DNA from: Strongylocentrotus droebachiensis
Lineage: Eukaryota; Echinodermata; Echinoidea; Camarodonta; Strongylocentrotidae
NCBI GenBank assembly: GCA_035222895.1
Contig: JAVYIG010009857.1
Span: 1 to 64,000 of the forward strand
DNA: 64,000 nucleotides
Direction: 5' to 3'
Part shown: positions 36,101-51,100 of the stretch, in pieces
Layout of the letters: every line of letters starts with the position of its first letter
Numbering within the stretch: position 1 is the stretch's first letter
The notes under the pieces: model-generated
What the model was told of the DNA's origin: nothing
What the model saw: the letters and a program-made list of their open reading frames with translations, nothing else
Database searches by the model: none
Translations under genes and position numbers: made by a program

Positions 36101-39100
36101 TCGAGAGGCGATGGGCGATCACAATGGTGGTACGTCCCTCCGAGGCCTGGAATTATAGAGGAACATACATGCAGTGTTTGTGAAGAATTTGCTTGGATGG
36201 ATGTAATGTTACCAAGCAAACCTCTAATGCAATATCCAGTGATAACATATAACATTGACGGCCACTCATGTACCGTGTTATACATCCTTTCTTTCTACCT
36301 ATTTTTATCCATCCAGCTGCCTGATGTTCTATTAAATCTGAGGTGTATACATCCCCCCATTCATTCTATTCACCTACATGTGTATCCATCCATTCATCCG
36401 CTCACCCACCCACCCACCCACCCATCCATCCACCACCCACCCACCCACCCACCCACCCATCCATCCATCCACCCACACACCCACCCACCCACCCACCCAC
36501 CCATCCATCAATCCATCCATCCACCCACCCACCCACCCACCCACCCATCCATCCACCCACCCACCCAAACACCCGCCCATCTATCCATCCATCCATCCAT
36601 CCATTCATCCAACCACCCACCCACCCATTCATCCATCCACCCACCCACCCACCACCCAAACACCCACCCAAACACCCACCCAAACACCTGCCCATCTATC
36701 CATCCATCCATCCATCCATTCATCCAACCACCCACCCACCTACCCAAACACCCACCCAAACACCCGCCCATCTATCCATCCATCCATCCACCCACCCACC
36801 CAAACACCCACCAAAACACCCACCCATCCATTCACCCACCCACCCACCCATTCATCCATCCACCCACCCACCCACCCACCACCCAAACACCCACCCAAAC
36901 ACCTGCACATCTATCCATCCATCCATCCATCCATTCATCCAACCACCCACCCAAACACCCGTCCATCTATCCATCCATCCATCCACCCACCCACCCAAAC
37001 ACCCACCAAAACACCCACCCATCCATTCACCCACCCACCCATTCATCCATCCACCCACCCACCCACCCACCACCCAAACACCCACCCAAACACCTGCCCA
37101 TCTATCCATCCATCCATCCATCCATTCATCCAACCACCCACCCAAACACCCGTCCATCTATCCATCCATCCATCCACCCACCCACCCAAACACCCACCAA
37201 AACACCCACCCATCCATTCACCCACCCACCCACCCACCCATCCATCCACCCACCCATCCATCCACCCATGCATCCATCCACCCATCCATCCACCCACTCA
37301 TCCACCCACCCACCCACACATCCATCCGATGACAACTTACCCTGTCTAAGGCCTGCTGGACCAACTTCTCACTCTCGCTATCCAGAGCAGAAGTCGCTTC
37401 GTCCAGTAGCAGTATCCTAGGGTTACTGACCAGAGCTCTGGCGATGGCTACTCTCTGCTTCTGACCACCGGACAGCTGGGCACCACGTTCTCCTACAATG
37501 GTATCATAACCCTGAGAATAAGGGGTAAAAAGAAATAATGAAACTCTAATTATGTATGCATGTGCTTATGAAAATTAATTCAATTGTTACAATACAAATA
37601 TGAACGGCAAAAGAAAGGATATTAAATGTTGTGTAAATTGGATACGTTTTGTTGTAACAAAAGGTATCTATTTATGTTCAAGGTAGCATCTTTCAAGGGA
37701 ATACACTGAGGTATCCTACATGTTCATTTACAAGTTTTTCTCTTTTTTTTCTGGGGCTAAATTTTTCTCCATTATTCAATATGCATTTCCTATCAGGGAT
37801 ACCAGTTGGCATTGCCAAGAGAACCTGGAAAGATACCCAGGCACATTGGAGCCCCATATAAAGAACAAAATGAAACCTGACAAGCCTGAAACTGAAAAAG
37901 GGACAAGACCTGAAATCGAACCCAATAGCAGATCTGGTACCCCCGATTTACCATAGTAGCATCGCACACAATCATGGTACCTCGTAGTAGTAGCTGTCTG
38001 TTGTCTTCACTTTTGAACAACATAATCATGAAGGCTGCTTGCAAAGGTCGGTAATTACCAGTAGCTCTTGTGGTTCAGGTTCTCTTTAGAATCTAAGGCT
38101 AAGGGAGCAAACTCTAACAGAAAAAACATACACCGTGACATGGTACCTACCTTGGGTAATTTCATGATGAAGTCATGGGCGTTGGCCATCTTGGCAGCAT
38201 TCACCATCTCCTCCTTAGTGACACCGTCTCGTCCGTAAGAGATGTTGGTTTCTATGGAGCAGTTGAAGAGGACCGGTTCCTGGCTCACCACACCGATGTG
38301 CTGACGAAGCCAGCGAAGATTGAGGTCACGGATCTCATTGCCGTCGATGAAGATCTGTAGCACAGGTACACAGTGAGAAAGTACATTGGTTTAGAATGAG
38401 TTGTTATTGAAATTTGGAATAAACTACTGGAAAATCTAAAAAACTGTGATACTGTTGACCACTTTCAGGCGCGTCTTAAAACATTTCTTTTCAAAAAAAA
38501 CTTTCCAATATTAACGAGAGGAAGTCGTTGGGCATATCTCACTCTTCTTATGTTACTCTATCCACCTTTCCTTCTTACTCTTTCTTACAGCGCATAGAGA
38601 CATATTGTGATATGCGCTATATACATGTAAGTAGGCCTACGGTATATTATTATCATTATTGAATGTTTTGTAATTTGGGTAGTTCATCCCGATGCTGCTT
38701 TAGCAAATTTAATACTTCAGTAAAGTGGAGATACACCATCAAGAAAGACTGCGTGTAGAAGAGAATCTGATGCTCTACCTAAAGGGGTGTATGATAGTTA
38801 ATTTCATCTTGATTTAAACTATCATACCACATTCTCATGAGACACCCTCGATTTGTTTATTTGTAATTGCTGCTTCCAAATCCATAGGAAATCAACCCAA
38901 TTTGTTTATATTTTTAAAATCAATCCTTCATGCCTACTTCAACACAAAAAGAGAAAGACAGAAAATTTGACTGTTGAAATTTCATTTATAAGAACTGTTT
39001 GTATTCAGAGTGGAGACAAAGAAATCAACCAGGCACAAGATATGCATATCTCCTAAATGTTTAATAAAAGGCCTTGGCCCCGTCTGACAAAGAGTTGATA

Positions 39101-42100
39101 TCAATCGCAACTTATTTTCGATAGATATCAATCGTAACTATGTACATAAGAGACAGGAGACTGCAAACTTGCGATTGATTCAAGGACTTACGATTGATTT
39201 GGATCAATCGTAACTCTTTATAAGACGGGGCCCTTGTGAATAAGTCACTGGACTGCAGATCACAAGGTATAGGGTTCAGATCCCGGCCACAGCGACAACA
39301 GTCTCTGGTAGGACATTCATCACCATTTGCCACACTCCACCACTTTTATTATCTATAAATAATAATAATAATAGTGGGTCCTTGTATAGCGCTCATGTCT
39401 GTCAGACTTGACACTCCTGGCGCTCCCGATTATTACCCTGGCTTTAGCACGGCTGCCATTACGGCGCTCTAGCATTTCAAGGAATCAATTCCTGCCAGGT
39501 ACCAATGTACATCACCTGGGTTGAGTGTGGCAAATGTAGATCAATGTCTTGCCAAAGGACATTAAAGAGAAGAGATAATTACCCTTCCATCTAGAACATC
39601 ATAGAACCTCAGCAGAAGGTTGACGGTGGTCGACTTCCCGCATCCGCTTGAACCCACGAGGGCGACGGTCTGCCCGGTCTTTACGCTCAGACTGATACCC
39701 TTCAGGACCGGTACATCGGGTCGGGAGGGGTACGTGAAGTGGACCTTTTCAAAGTCGATGTTCCCCGTTAGGGTGTCAGGTTTCAGACCCTCGGTAGAGC
39801 GCATGTCAATGACGGGCTCCTGTGGTGAAGACAAGATATTCAGCACAATAGATTAAGTCCCATATGAAATGAACTAATTATCAGGAATAGTCTTTTTTCT
39901 ATAGTTTATCTCAATCTTACAGTACTATTACAAAATAAAATCTGGTCAGGTGTATTAAAAGTAATACAATAGGACAAAAAGAGTAAACAATATTTTTCAA
40001 GAGGGATTTAGTGTTATTGAAGCCATCGACTACTGAATGTTCTAATTCCCTTGGGCATGATACTGGAACCACCCTGAATACTTGTTGCATTAATAATGCT
40101 TGGTTAAGCAAGCAAGATGCTTGCAAAGTCAGCAAGCTAATTCAGAACAGGATTATGATTGCAAACTACTGCACCCGATAAAAACCAGCGTAATGGCAGA
40201 TATTATATCCAACTCGCCTCATCAATGACTTCAAAGAGGATGGCAGCTGCTCCCCTAGCCGTTGCCACGGTGCTAAGAGGCGGGATCATGTTCCCGATGG
40301 AGAACGAACCAATCATGATACAGAAGAACACTGTCATGACCTCTCCCCCGGTCAGACGACCTTCGCTAACCATCCTCGGGCCATACCTGGAGGAAGAGGG
40401 GTAAATATGATGAATAATTAGATCTGCATCGTGAGAAAATAGATCTAAAGTGACTCCACTGTTATGGGACTAGAAATGGGACTAAGAATACTGTTGATAA
40501 AAGAGTTTTACAAAGTTAACCATCCTAGGGCCATAACTCAAGGCAAAATGAGAGAGAAAATAACAACTTAGAAACATAACTTGAAGAAAACAAGTTAAGT
40601 GTGAAAACAAAAAATTACAAATTAAATTAGGTAACAGTCTTTTTATAAGAATCTTTATTTAAAGTTTTTTCTAAATGATTGTGTAAATTGAAGTTCTTAA
40701 ATTATCAAAATTACATTCCTCTGACTGAATCGACTATAGATAACTTTAATAGCAAAATGTTTTAGCTTGAAAAGACATGTCCAGAACGACAACTTTGTAA
40801 TTGTGGAAAATCTTAATTATAGAACCCCATCGTCAGTATATGGAGCTGGAAAATGCATACACCATCTTGATGAGTCTTCATGTTCGCTAAACTTTCATTC
40901 AGATATGTCACAAAAGAACTTTTAATCAACAACCATCACTAACATTTTGCATTTGAATTCCAGAAACGCTATTATGTGTCATTTCATTTTGCTACCTACA
41001 GTACTGTACATGTAAGCTACCTGATTATACTTACAGGAAACATTAACCATACATTCATTTTATTTTCAGGGAAAGAAGGATTCCCATTTACATTTAATTA
41101 CTGAATGTTTCAAGGATAGTTAGAGGGAAATGAGGGTCAAACAAGGAGACATGTCAGGGAAACAGGATGGAGGAAGTAGAGTTTTAAATAACGCTTTGGG
41201 GTCTTCCCTTTTAAAAATGGGAATTTAGTACGGTAATGTCTACAAATTAACCTTTGAAAAGGTTTCTACAAAGAAGGCTCTTTCATTTCTTTCCTGTATT
41301 CTAATGACGGCAAATTGCGCACAGGCTCAAGAATACCGACAAGCCTTCAATCCATGATGATGCTGTGCTAACTGATTATGCACAAAGACAAAAGATCAAA
41401 ATGTATGCAGAGGAACCATTGTTGGGTGCAGGTTTGTCTTTTAACCCCCTCCCCATTTGCCTCTTGCCATTAGTCATCCACACACAAGTTTTGTCTATCA
41501 TGTATTTTTCTCCTTTTTTTTCTTTTAAAAATAAATTAACTAATGACATGACAATTACTTTTAGAATCTGTCATTTGTCAGGACAGTTTCGGTTATTCTT
41601 TCAGTCAATCCTTGACAATATTAACTCGATTGATGCACGTCAGCGTTACATGGCTAAACAAAAAATTGTGCAGGGTGACACAGAAATGGACACGCGATAG
41701 TAGTGTAAATACATTGCTTAAAAACTTATATTGGCATATAGCCACAACTGGTGTGCATGGGGGGGGGGGGGGCATATGTCCTATTGAAGTGAGAGAAACG
41801 GGCTAATACTGCATTATGTCTGAGAAGGGATCATTGTGTCACACTGTATAGATGTGTGTGGCTCATCAGAATTAACAGGGATCTCAGATCAGCCGCATGA
41901 CCTTTGACCTTACCAGAAAGCCAGTGCATAAGCTGAGAACATGATGAAGAATGTTAGACCAAGACCAAAGGCAGTGATGACACCCTTCTGATTCCAATCT
42001 TCTTCGCACCCTCCAGCTCCTTCTCATACCTAGAAAGAAACACATATTTCTCAATAAATCACACAAAAGTAAGGTATAGACCAGTTTTGGAAATACCCCC

Positions 42101-45100
42101 TCTCAAAAAATGAAATGGAAGTTTTTATACAAATCATGCGAAAGAATATGTTTTGACTAATACGTCAGATGATACAAATTTTGCTGGGAAACTGCCTACT
42201 AATTGATATATCTGGATAGATATCGCGAATACACTTCAACATTGAACATTTAGGCATATGTTCTGTTTTTTGCGAATTTAGGTTCAAGTATGGCCATCTA
42301 TAAACCTCTGTAGGCAATATTTAAACAATATTTAATGGATATTTTGCACCCAAAACCTTTGAACTGCAATTTTATCACTACCGGTCTATATCTTTAAAGA
42401 ATTAATATTCTGTAATCCTTATAACAGGGGTATATTTATGGCTACCACATCAAGACATACATGTACATAGTTATGTAGAGTGCATGCGATTTTGTTTGGT
42501 GACTACAGTAAAACATGCTTCAAAGGCCAGCTTCTTTGTACATGTGGAAAGAGACATACAGCAGCTTGATCTATAAAGATCCCCTTTGGCTTTTGTTTCC
42601 CTTGAACAAGTTTCTGAAAACGGTACCAAACAAACGTGTACATAAAGATGTATTTCCTAATATTTGTAACATCATACCGTATCATAAACAATACATGTAC
42701 ATGATACAGAAAACTCTCATTGGTTGGGGTACTAATAACATGTAGTTTAAGCTCCTATCAACCTTTGAAATTTAGTAGGCAAGCTTGAAAGAGCACAAAA
42801 GAGCCCTCAGACTGAGCAATCCATCTCATTCAGCAGTAGCAGATCATGCCCTTAATACTGGACACAACACTGGATGGGATGATGCCCAGATTAACAACTT
42901 TGAAACACACTTCTGTTAAAGAAGGTGAAAGCATCCATCTGGATCATGAAGGATTAATTATCCTTCACTGAATAAGGACTCTGGCTATATAAGTCACGTA
43001 TCTTCGCTCCAGTGATCTCTAGGCCGCAAACAGCCAGAAACTGTAAGAATAATAACCTGGCTTCAAAAAGTCCATAAGAGTGGACAAAAGCTTGCCTACA
43101 TGTACTAAATGTAAAGGTTGGTAGAAGATTAAACTGCATGTTAATCCTGTACATGAACGAATACTGTATACAGATGTGCATGCGTACAGTACCTCTTTAT
43201 TTCTTTGTGCTCTCCACCGAATGCAATGACGGTCCTAATGCAAGCCAAAACCTCTTCTGATACACTGCCAGCCTTGGCATACGCCTCCTGCTCAGCTTTC
43301 GAGAATGATGTTATCAGCTATTCATTGAAGAAAGAAAAAAGAAATGATGTAAAATAATAATTTGATAAAGTTCTAGCCAGTAGGGTATTTAATTGAAAAG
43401 ATGACAGGGAGCCCACTTCTAGACTTATAACAAAAATTATTATATTTTGCAAAGTTTAATTGAGCGAAAATATTGTCATCTGCATGCAATAAATAATGTA
43501 TCTTCATAAGGTTCCCTGAAGATTCTGTCTCTACCTTTCGAGAATGATGTTATCAGCTATTCAGAAGAAGAAGAAAAAATAAAGTAAAAAATATAATTTG
43601 ATGAAGTTCTACCCGTAGAGTTCAATTCAATTGAAAATATGACAGGGAGGCCACTTATAAACTTATTAAAAAAAAATCTAATATTTCTCAAAGTTTAATT
43701 GAGAAAGAATGTTCTCATCTGCATGCAGTAAATAATGTATGGTATGTTCATAAGATCACCTGAAGACTCCATCTCTAACTTGTAAAACAATTTTGTCTTA
43801 GTATCTCAAAAGCTATTTCGATGGAGTTGGGCTCCTTCTCCCTATCGCATAGTTATTCATTATCATTATTGGTGTTGCTGTTGTTGGTTAATTCTTTTTC
43901 TGTTGTAGATGTTGTTGCTGTTGTTACACTTCAACAGTGAATAGGAATTCTAATAGGACAGTAGAAATGATGGAAAACTATTTCGGCCATAATGTGTCAT
44001 AGAATGATAAAATGAAGTTCTTCATCTCACTAACCAAAAACTATACATGTATGCAAGACACTTTTGCTTTGAATAATGTGCTCTCAGGAAAATACAGTAA
44101 TGTTTACTTTCATAAATCCTCATGTCTATGGGCTCTTTCATGCTAGAAGTAAAATAAGCTTTCAAATTACAAGACCAAAACCTTTCACAAGACAACAATG
44201 ACAAATCATCTTGGTTGAGAGTCTCTCCTCAAATAAAAGTCATTTAAAAAGCAAAACAATCTGCCTTGTGATTAATGGTGGTTTCAAAAGGATGATGAAA
44301 TCAACTTCATAATTACTCATGAAGTTGAAGTTGTATTGCCACCGTTTGCAAGTCAAATGCAAAAGATATACATGTATACTACATGTATTATTCATATATA
44401 ATTAATTTACTGTACATACTTCATCTGGTAATTTTGTGTAATATTGCATATATGCTATTTAAGCATAAATGGGTCAGTTTGTATGGCAAAATTTACTTTG
44501 TAAGTCAAATACAATACTCTTATCTGTACAATCAATCTACTGTACTTCATGTGTGAAAAAAAAGATTTGATAATTTGTGTAATATATTTCATATGTTATT
44601 TAAGCAAAAATGGGTAAGTACCATGGGCAAAGGTTAATTTGATTATCTCTTCAAAATGATCAAACCTCGAGGGTAATTTATCACCATATTTTTGGCATTC
44701 AGTCCGTTTGCAATCCTCATCTTCATCAAAGTTTCCATCTTTATCTTGTTGAAAGGCAAGACAGGCTTTAATAGCAAACATGGCATGTGCGCGAAAGGTT
44801 TTTGGTATCGACAGGGAGCTTCCTGAATGCATTTTGAAAAATGGTTCATAATTTTATTTTTGAATTGCCATTTTTTTCAGCAGCATATCTGTGGAGGGAG
44901 GTCCCCTGAAATGAATTTGAAACCAAACAACAGCCCATATGTCTCGAGTACCTCCAAATTAGGGTTTTATTTATTTATTTTTAAAAAAAAATTCTTTAGA
45001 TTAAACATATACTGTAGACCGGTAATGGTTTTGGGTACAAAATATCCATTCAAAATTATTTAAATATTACCTTCATAGGTTTAGATGGCAATACTTCAAC

Positions 45101-48100
45101 CTAAATTCGCAAAAAAGGCAGAAATGTATGCCCAAATGTTCAATGTTGAAGTGCATTCACAATATCTATCCAGGCCGGATAGATATGATAATTTACCATA
45201 TCGATGAGTAGGCGGTTTCCCAGCAAAATTTGTATCATCACCTATTAGTCAAAACATATTCTTTCACATGATTGGTGAAAAGAGCTTCTGTTTCATTTTT
45301 TGAGAGGGGGGGCGTACCCAAAACTGGTCTATACCTTAGAGACAGCTCCTCAGCCCCCTCCTTTATCAAGAACACTCTCATCAGATTTGTTACTGAATAT
45401 GCACATGTACATGTGTTCTTTCTCTCCTATGATAATATTCTTGTTATAGTCCTGGATGTATTATAATGCATTTTTAACCCAAAGTAGTGCAGTGTCTCCT
45501 GATGTTATAGTAGTATTTTTGCATCATCTTTTGATTCCAGAATGCTAGGAATTACATCACATGTGAGCAGAAAGAACAAAAATCACAGAAAATTTAGAAT
45601 CTATTTGCAATGCGGGACATTGTCATTCTTGAATAAGAGCCATACATGCCAATTACATTTGAAAATCAGAAATCTGTACAAATTATGCTATTTTTAAAAA
45701 AAAGAGGAACAATCCTAACTCTCCTATTCAATACTACAGACAAATTTGTACAGGAAGAGGAACACCTGCATTAAAATGATAATTATCTTCTCCCAAAAAG
45801 AGGAATGTTCCTCTTTAATCTGAACAGTTGGCATGTATGAAGAGCTATTAAATCATAACTGATCATTAAATTCTCTAAATTTTAGAACCTAGCAATGTGG
45901 GACATTGTGCCATCCTTGAATTATAAAAGCTATTTATTTGTAACTGATCATTAAATTCTCTAAATTTTAGAACCTAGCAATGTGGGACATTGTGCCATCC
46001 TTGAATTATAAAAGCTATTTATTTGTAACTGATCATTAAATTCTCTAAATTGGCAATGTGGTGTCAAATATGAAATCTCTACTTTCCCATAAAAATTCGA
46101 GATTATCCAGTTACATGCATATTTTCAAATTTTCTTTCAGAGTTGTTAATAAATTATTGTTTTTCAAACTTTCAAAAAAGTTGAAGAGGGGAAAAAGACT
46201 AATTAAGGAAATAAGGAAACTCTAAAACTGCGATGGGTTCATAAGAATCAGACTTGCATACACATAATGTACATGCCACTTAAAGTACAATGCACAAGTT
46301 TAAGTGTTTAATCATGTGAATGAAAAAATCAACATGCTGTTAACAGACTTAATATGTATATTTTTCTCTTCATTTGAGTTCAACATGATACAACAATATT
46401 ATCCATCTCAGTATACGTGTGCCTGATGCAAATATCCCTAACCAAATTATGGAAAAAATGTTTGTATTTATTATCTATCTCAATACAGGTAAATTCAACA
46501 TGCATGTACATGTTGAAAGTTGTAATACAAAGATAAAATTTGAATTTTGCCAATTTACCCTATTCACAAGTAACATGGTACGATTATGATACAACAGATC
46601 TACATAAAAATGGGTCATTAGCACTGGACTTTGTGCACCATTATTTTATGAAGATAAATCTTCAGATAAAATATTATCTCCTTTATGACTGTTGACTTTT
46701 GATCCATCCAAAAACACAAAGATAGCAAGCACACACTACAGTGTCTTGAAGGGTTCAAGCGGCAAATATTCAGTCGTAAAAATTGGTGTCGCCACACTTT
46801 CAACACACATTGTCTTATTTGACACTTCAAAATATATCTGAAAACTTCCCTATAAAAACATAAAACAACATCAGACTGTGACTGTGGTAAAGTTCACACC
46901 AATGTATGATGCAATATTCTTGTCCTTGTTATACAAGTATTTTTCAATGGAATGATTCTCATGTGACTATTAATATAAGCCAGTTCATGGTTGCAGTCTG
47001 AGCATGAGCAGATAAAGGTCATTGCAGGACAAATTGTGAAATACACGGAGACGAAATACTGGATACGTGCTCATGAAAGTTATGTAATCATTATTCATTT
47101 ATGCACTCCATGATACACAGGTGGAAACGTGGAAGTATTCTTTGAAAAGGGGAAACAAAGGCTATTTATTTCAAAATGTACAAAGTGGGACCTCTTCATG
47201 TTTTGAAGATCTGCAGATATTTGGGGTCATTGCAGTAATGTGCTAACCGTGAACTGGTCTATTACAAAAGTATAATGAAATTATGTTAATTGTACACAGC
47301 GCAAGTTATGATTTGTATTAAAACAATATTTGCAAAATTTATACTTCCAAAAACTTGATATTTACAGTCACAAAAGGTACATGCTCATGCATTCAAAATT
47401 TAAAGAACTAACATCACTTCCTTTTTTGCCCCTGAATTATTATGCCGCATGTATTTTCAATGGTATCATTGTTATCATTTTAATTACATAAAACAATATG
47501 GATATATAGGAAAATGAATTAATGTAACACTATGAATTCTCTTTTTTCCATGACATAACGATAAACCCACAAACCAGATTCAACATGGACAGCTACAGTG
47601 AACTATATTCTACTCATTTAATCACCCCCGTTTTTGTTCTTCTTTTGTTTTGTTTTTTGTTTTATATATCACGTAACAAACGTATTATGTAAAGGGAACC
47701 TTATGATTACAAGCATAATGCTTCCAAGGTTTCCTCCTCATTACTGCAGATTATTGTTAGCATCGTTTGTATTTAATGACTTGTCATTAAATCCTCTTTT
47801 TTTTTTTACTGTTGTATCTATCAAATATTATGTACATGTTTTGTTACCTTGTATATATTTGCCTTAATTTGTAAATTCTTTTCATATGCAGTTACGGTAA
47901 TGTGAAAATAAAACCTAAATTAAAAAAAAAAAAATATGATATGCATTGCCGTATTCAACTGTCGATAGACTAAAATATTTTGCTCATGAAGTTTTTTAAT
48001 TTATAACACCCTGTGCAGGATGTAAGGTGTACTAAAAAGGAAGTGGCATTTTTTTGATCATCAACATGGATAAACCACATGACCTGCTTGCTTTTCACTG

Positions 48101-51100
48101 CAGTGCTCTCGTAACTTGTAAATGATTGAAATCCTTGTTTACTGAAGTTGTAAATCTTATAAAGTAACAATGGATTGTTTGTTTGTTTTTCCTTGATTTA
48201 GTTGAGGTTTCAAAGCACGGATGACATACACATGTACAGTGTGCATAGTTTTTTGTATTATAGATGACACCCTTTAAAATATTTTGGAAAATGAAATCAT
48301 TTTTAAGATATGGTATAAAGCTTCAAGTAGACTCCCTGAAACCATTTCAACAAAAAGCCTTCACTCACAGTTAAAAGTAAAATATGGCATCCTTCAAGAA
48401 GAAAAAAAGAGAAAGATCTAGAAAGAAGAAGTTACCTGTCTAATGGGGCGTTGCAAGAAAGTTGTGATCAATTGCAAATCCCTTAAATCAAGCTTAAAGA
48501 TCGCAACTCAACTTTCTTGCAATGCCCCATTAGTATTAAAGAGAGAGAGAAAGAAAGAGAGAGAGAGAGGAGGGGGGGGGGAATAAAAGCTAGATCTAGT
48601 TAACTTAATTTACTTGGTAAAACTTTAATCCTAACAAAATCCTAGGAAATTTAGGAGACTTGTGGGGCGTTGCAAGAAGTTGAGTTGCAATCGATTGATC
48701 AATCGCAACGCCCCATAAGTGTGCTTAAATTCATCTCTCATATTCATTGGTATGAAAAATGCACCTGCTAAAAAATTGTAGCAAATTGTTGGGGTAGTTG
48801 CTAGTTTTATATACAACATTTCAAAAAGTGTTGTATTAGCTTCCAACATTATTTTTACTCTCATATCTTGCAAGACTGTGATATGTAATCCTAGCAGATT
48901 CTTACAAATTGCTAATTTCTTGTAATTGGATTATAAAATAAGCTTTCATGCTATGAGCGGCAAATCACATCCAGGAAGTTTATAATTACTATCATGCATT
49001 TTGTTTCAATTGAAAATGTAATTTTTATTCCTCAAAAAAACAAAAACAAACAAAACAAAATACAAGCAAATGTCAAGATGATACCAAAACACTGTGTTTA
49101 CAGTTTACTTCAACACAGATGCAAGAAATTAAATCTACATCTTAAAGATGAAGTTGAGTTCTGGTCATGCGATTGTTTTGTGAAAGGAATGGTGTGGAAT
49201 CGACCAGAAAAGGTTGATCATCTAGCATGTAAGTATTTGTGTGTATTGGAAGGTTCTGGAATCATCAAAATTATAAGAAATTTGGCCAAGTCTTGGTGAA
49301 GTTACAAGCACTGTACACAGAAAGATGTATATGGGACTACACGAACACGTGGCGTAAAAATCTGTCCTGATTTTTACGATGTTACATGCCATATTTAGAA
49401 TATAAAGACATTTGAAGAGCCATGCTTTTCAGGTAACATGTTTCATCTGATGTTCTTCCACACTTGCATAATAACAATGATAACGTTCACAAATAATTTT
49501 TCACCGCTTCCCAGAACTCAACCTTCTCTTTAAGCCTACAGCTAATAGTACAATCTTCTTGCGATACGATTTTGAAGGTTTTGCAATTATATAAAGACAG
49601 GGAAATCTCAACAAACAACCTCCTCTTGATTTAGGTTGTAATTTATGATAAGAATGCTAACAACCAGAATTTTAGCGCATTTAAGCCTTCAAGCACGCTT
49701 GCAGTTGATCCCTTACATAATATCTGGTACTTTACATTTTATCGTTTCTGATGGAGTCACTCTCTTTTATTCCTGATAATTACATAGAAAATTCATACAA
49801 TAGCAAATACTACACACCTCAAGAATTCAATAACATGTTTGATAGTAATCCAAATGAAATTTCCCTTCTACATGCAAATTTAAGAAGTCTGAATAGAAAC
49901 TTCGAATATTTTGAAAATCTCTTACACACGTTAAACAATTTCAAATTCTCTGTTATTGGTATTAGCGAGACATGGCTACATGAAAATTCCCCAGATTTGT
50001 TTAATTTACAAAATTATAAGTTGATAAGGGCAGATCGCAAAGGAAAAAGAGGCGGAGGCGTGGCCTTCTACATTGCTGAAAAACTGAAATTTAAGATCCG
50101 TTCCGATGTGAAACTGTTACATGCAGAGACTTTATTCATTGAAATTGAAAACACAGGATTTAAGAATATCATCATAGGTTTGATTTATAGACCGCCAGGC
50201 TCTAATCTTGATTTATTTTATAAGGAACTTGAGCAATATCTCTATATAATAGGTAATGAAAATAAGCATACTTTTATTCTTGGAGATTTTAATATCAATT
50301 TCTTACCCTCAGTCGTCAATAATAACCCAAACAATTTTATGAAACTTATGTACTCATTCGGCTTCCATTCATTCATCAATAAATCCACCAGAATTAACCC
50401 ACATTCATCAACTCAAATTGACAACATTTTTTCCAACGTACATAACAACATGAATAACAAAATGATAGGAGGAATTCTATGCTCTGAAGTTTCAGACCAC
50501 TTACCAATATTTTTAACTTGTGAATTAAAACTACCATGCCCCAAATCATTAAACCAACGTACATATCGAAAAGAATCTAAACGTAATATTGAATTAATGA
50601 AGCAAGACTTATTAATTGAGGGATGGGAGGATGTATACAATGAAGCTGACGCGAACATATCATATAATCTCTTGAATAATAAATTACAACATTATTATGA
50701 AAAAAATATTCCCATAGGTAAAGTAAAAAATAATAGAAAAACCCCCAAACATCCTTGGATAACAAAGGGTTTTTTGAAATCAATACAGACACGTAATCGC
50801 CTTTACAAATCACATTTACACAATCCTACTGAAGCCAATTCAAAAACATACAAGTTATATCGCAACAAGTTGACAAAATTAATTCGTATATCACGTAAAA
50901 TGTATTATGCTAATAGAATAAAGGACGTCAGTTCAAATACTAATGCAACATGGAAAGTCATCAAAGAGGTTATGGGAACTAAGGCAAATCCCCCACCTAC
51001 TGATGATATGACTTTAAATGGCTCTAAAGTTGACTCTTCCCTTCATGCAAACTCATTTAATTCATTTTTTACAAACATCGGACCCGAACTTGCAAGCAAG

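Noticed and set aside
36197..37420. 407-codon Pro/His/Thr/Ser-rich open frame and its overlapping sisters on both strands
   Set aside because: All are frame readings of the CACCC/ATCC minisatellite; three frames and both strands are open at once, and the 3' end overlaps the coding strand of ABCB1 exon 12 in antisense.
39236..39300. Possible tRNA gene
   Set aside because: Only a diverged B box is present and the flanking body matches another SINE-like copy.
44596..44849. Two overlapping minus-strand open frames of about 70 codons
   Set aside because: No domain and no conserved motif; both lie inside ABCB1 intron 6 and do not fit the transporter between exons 6 and 7.
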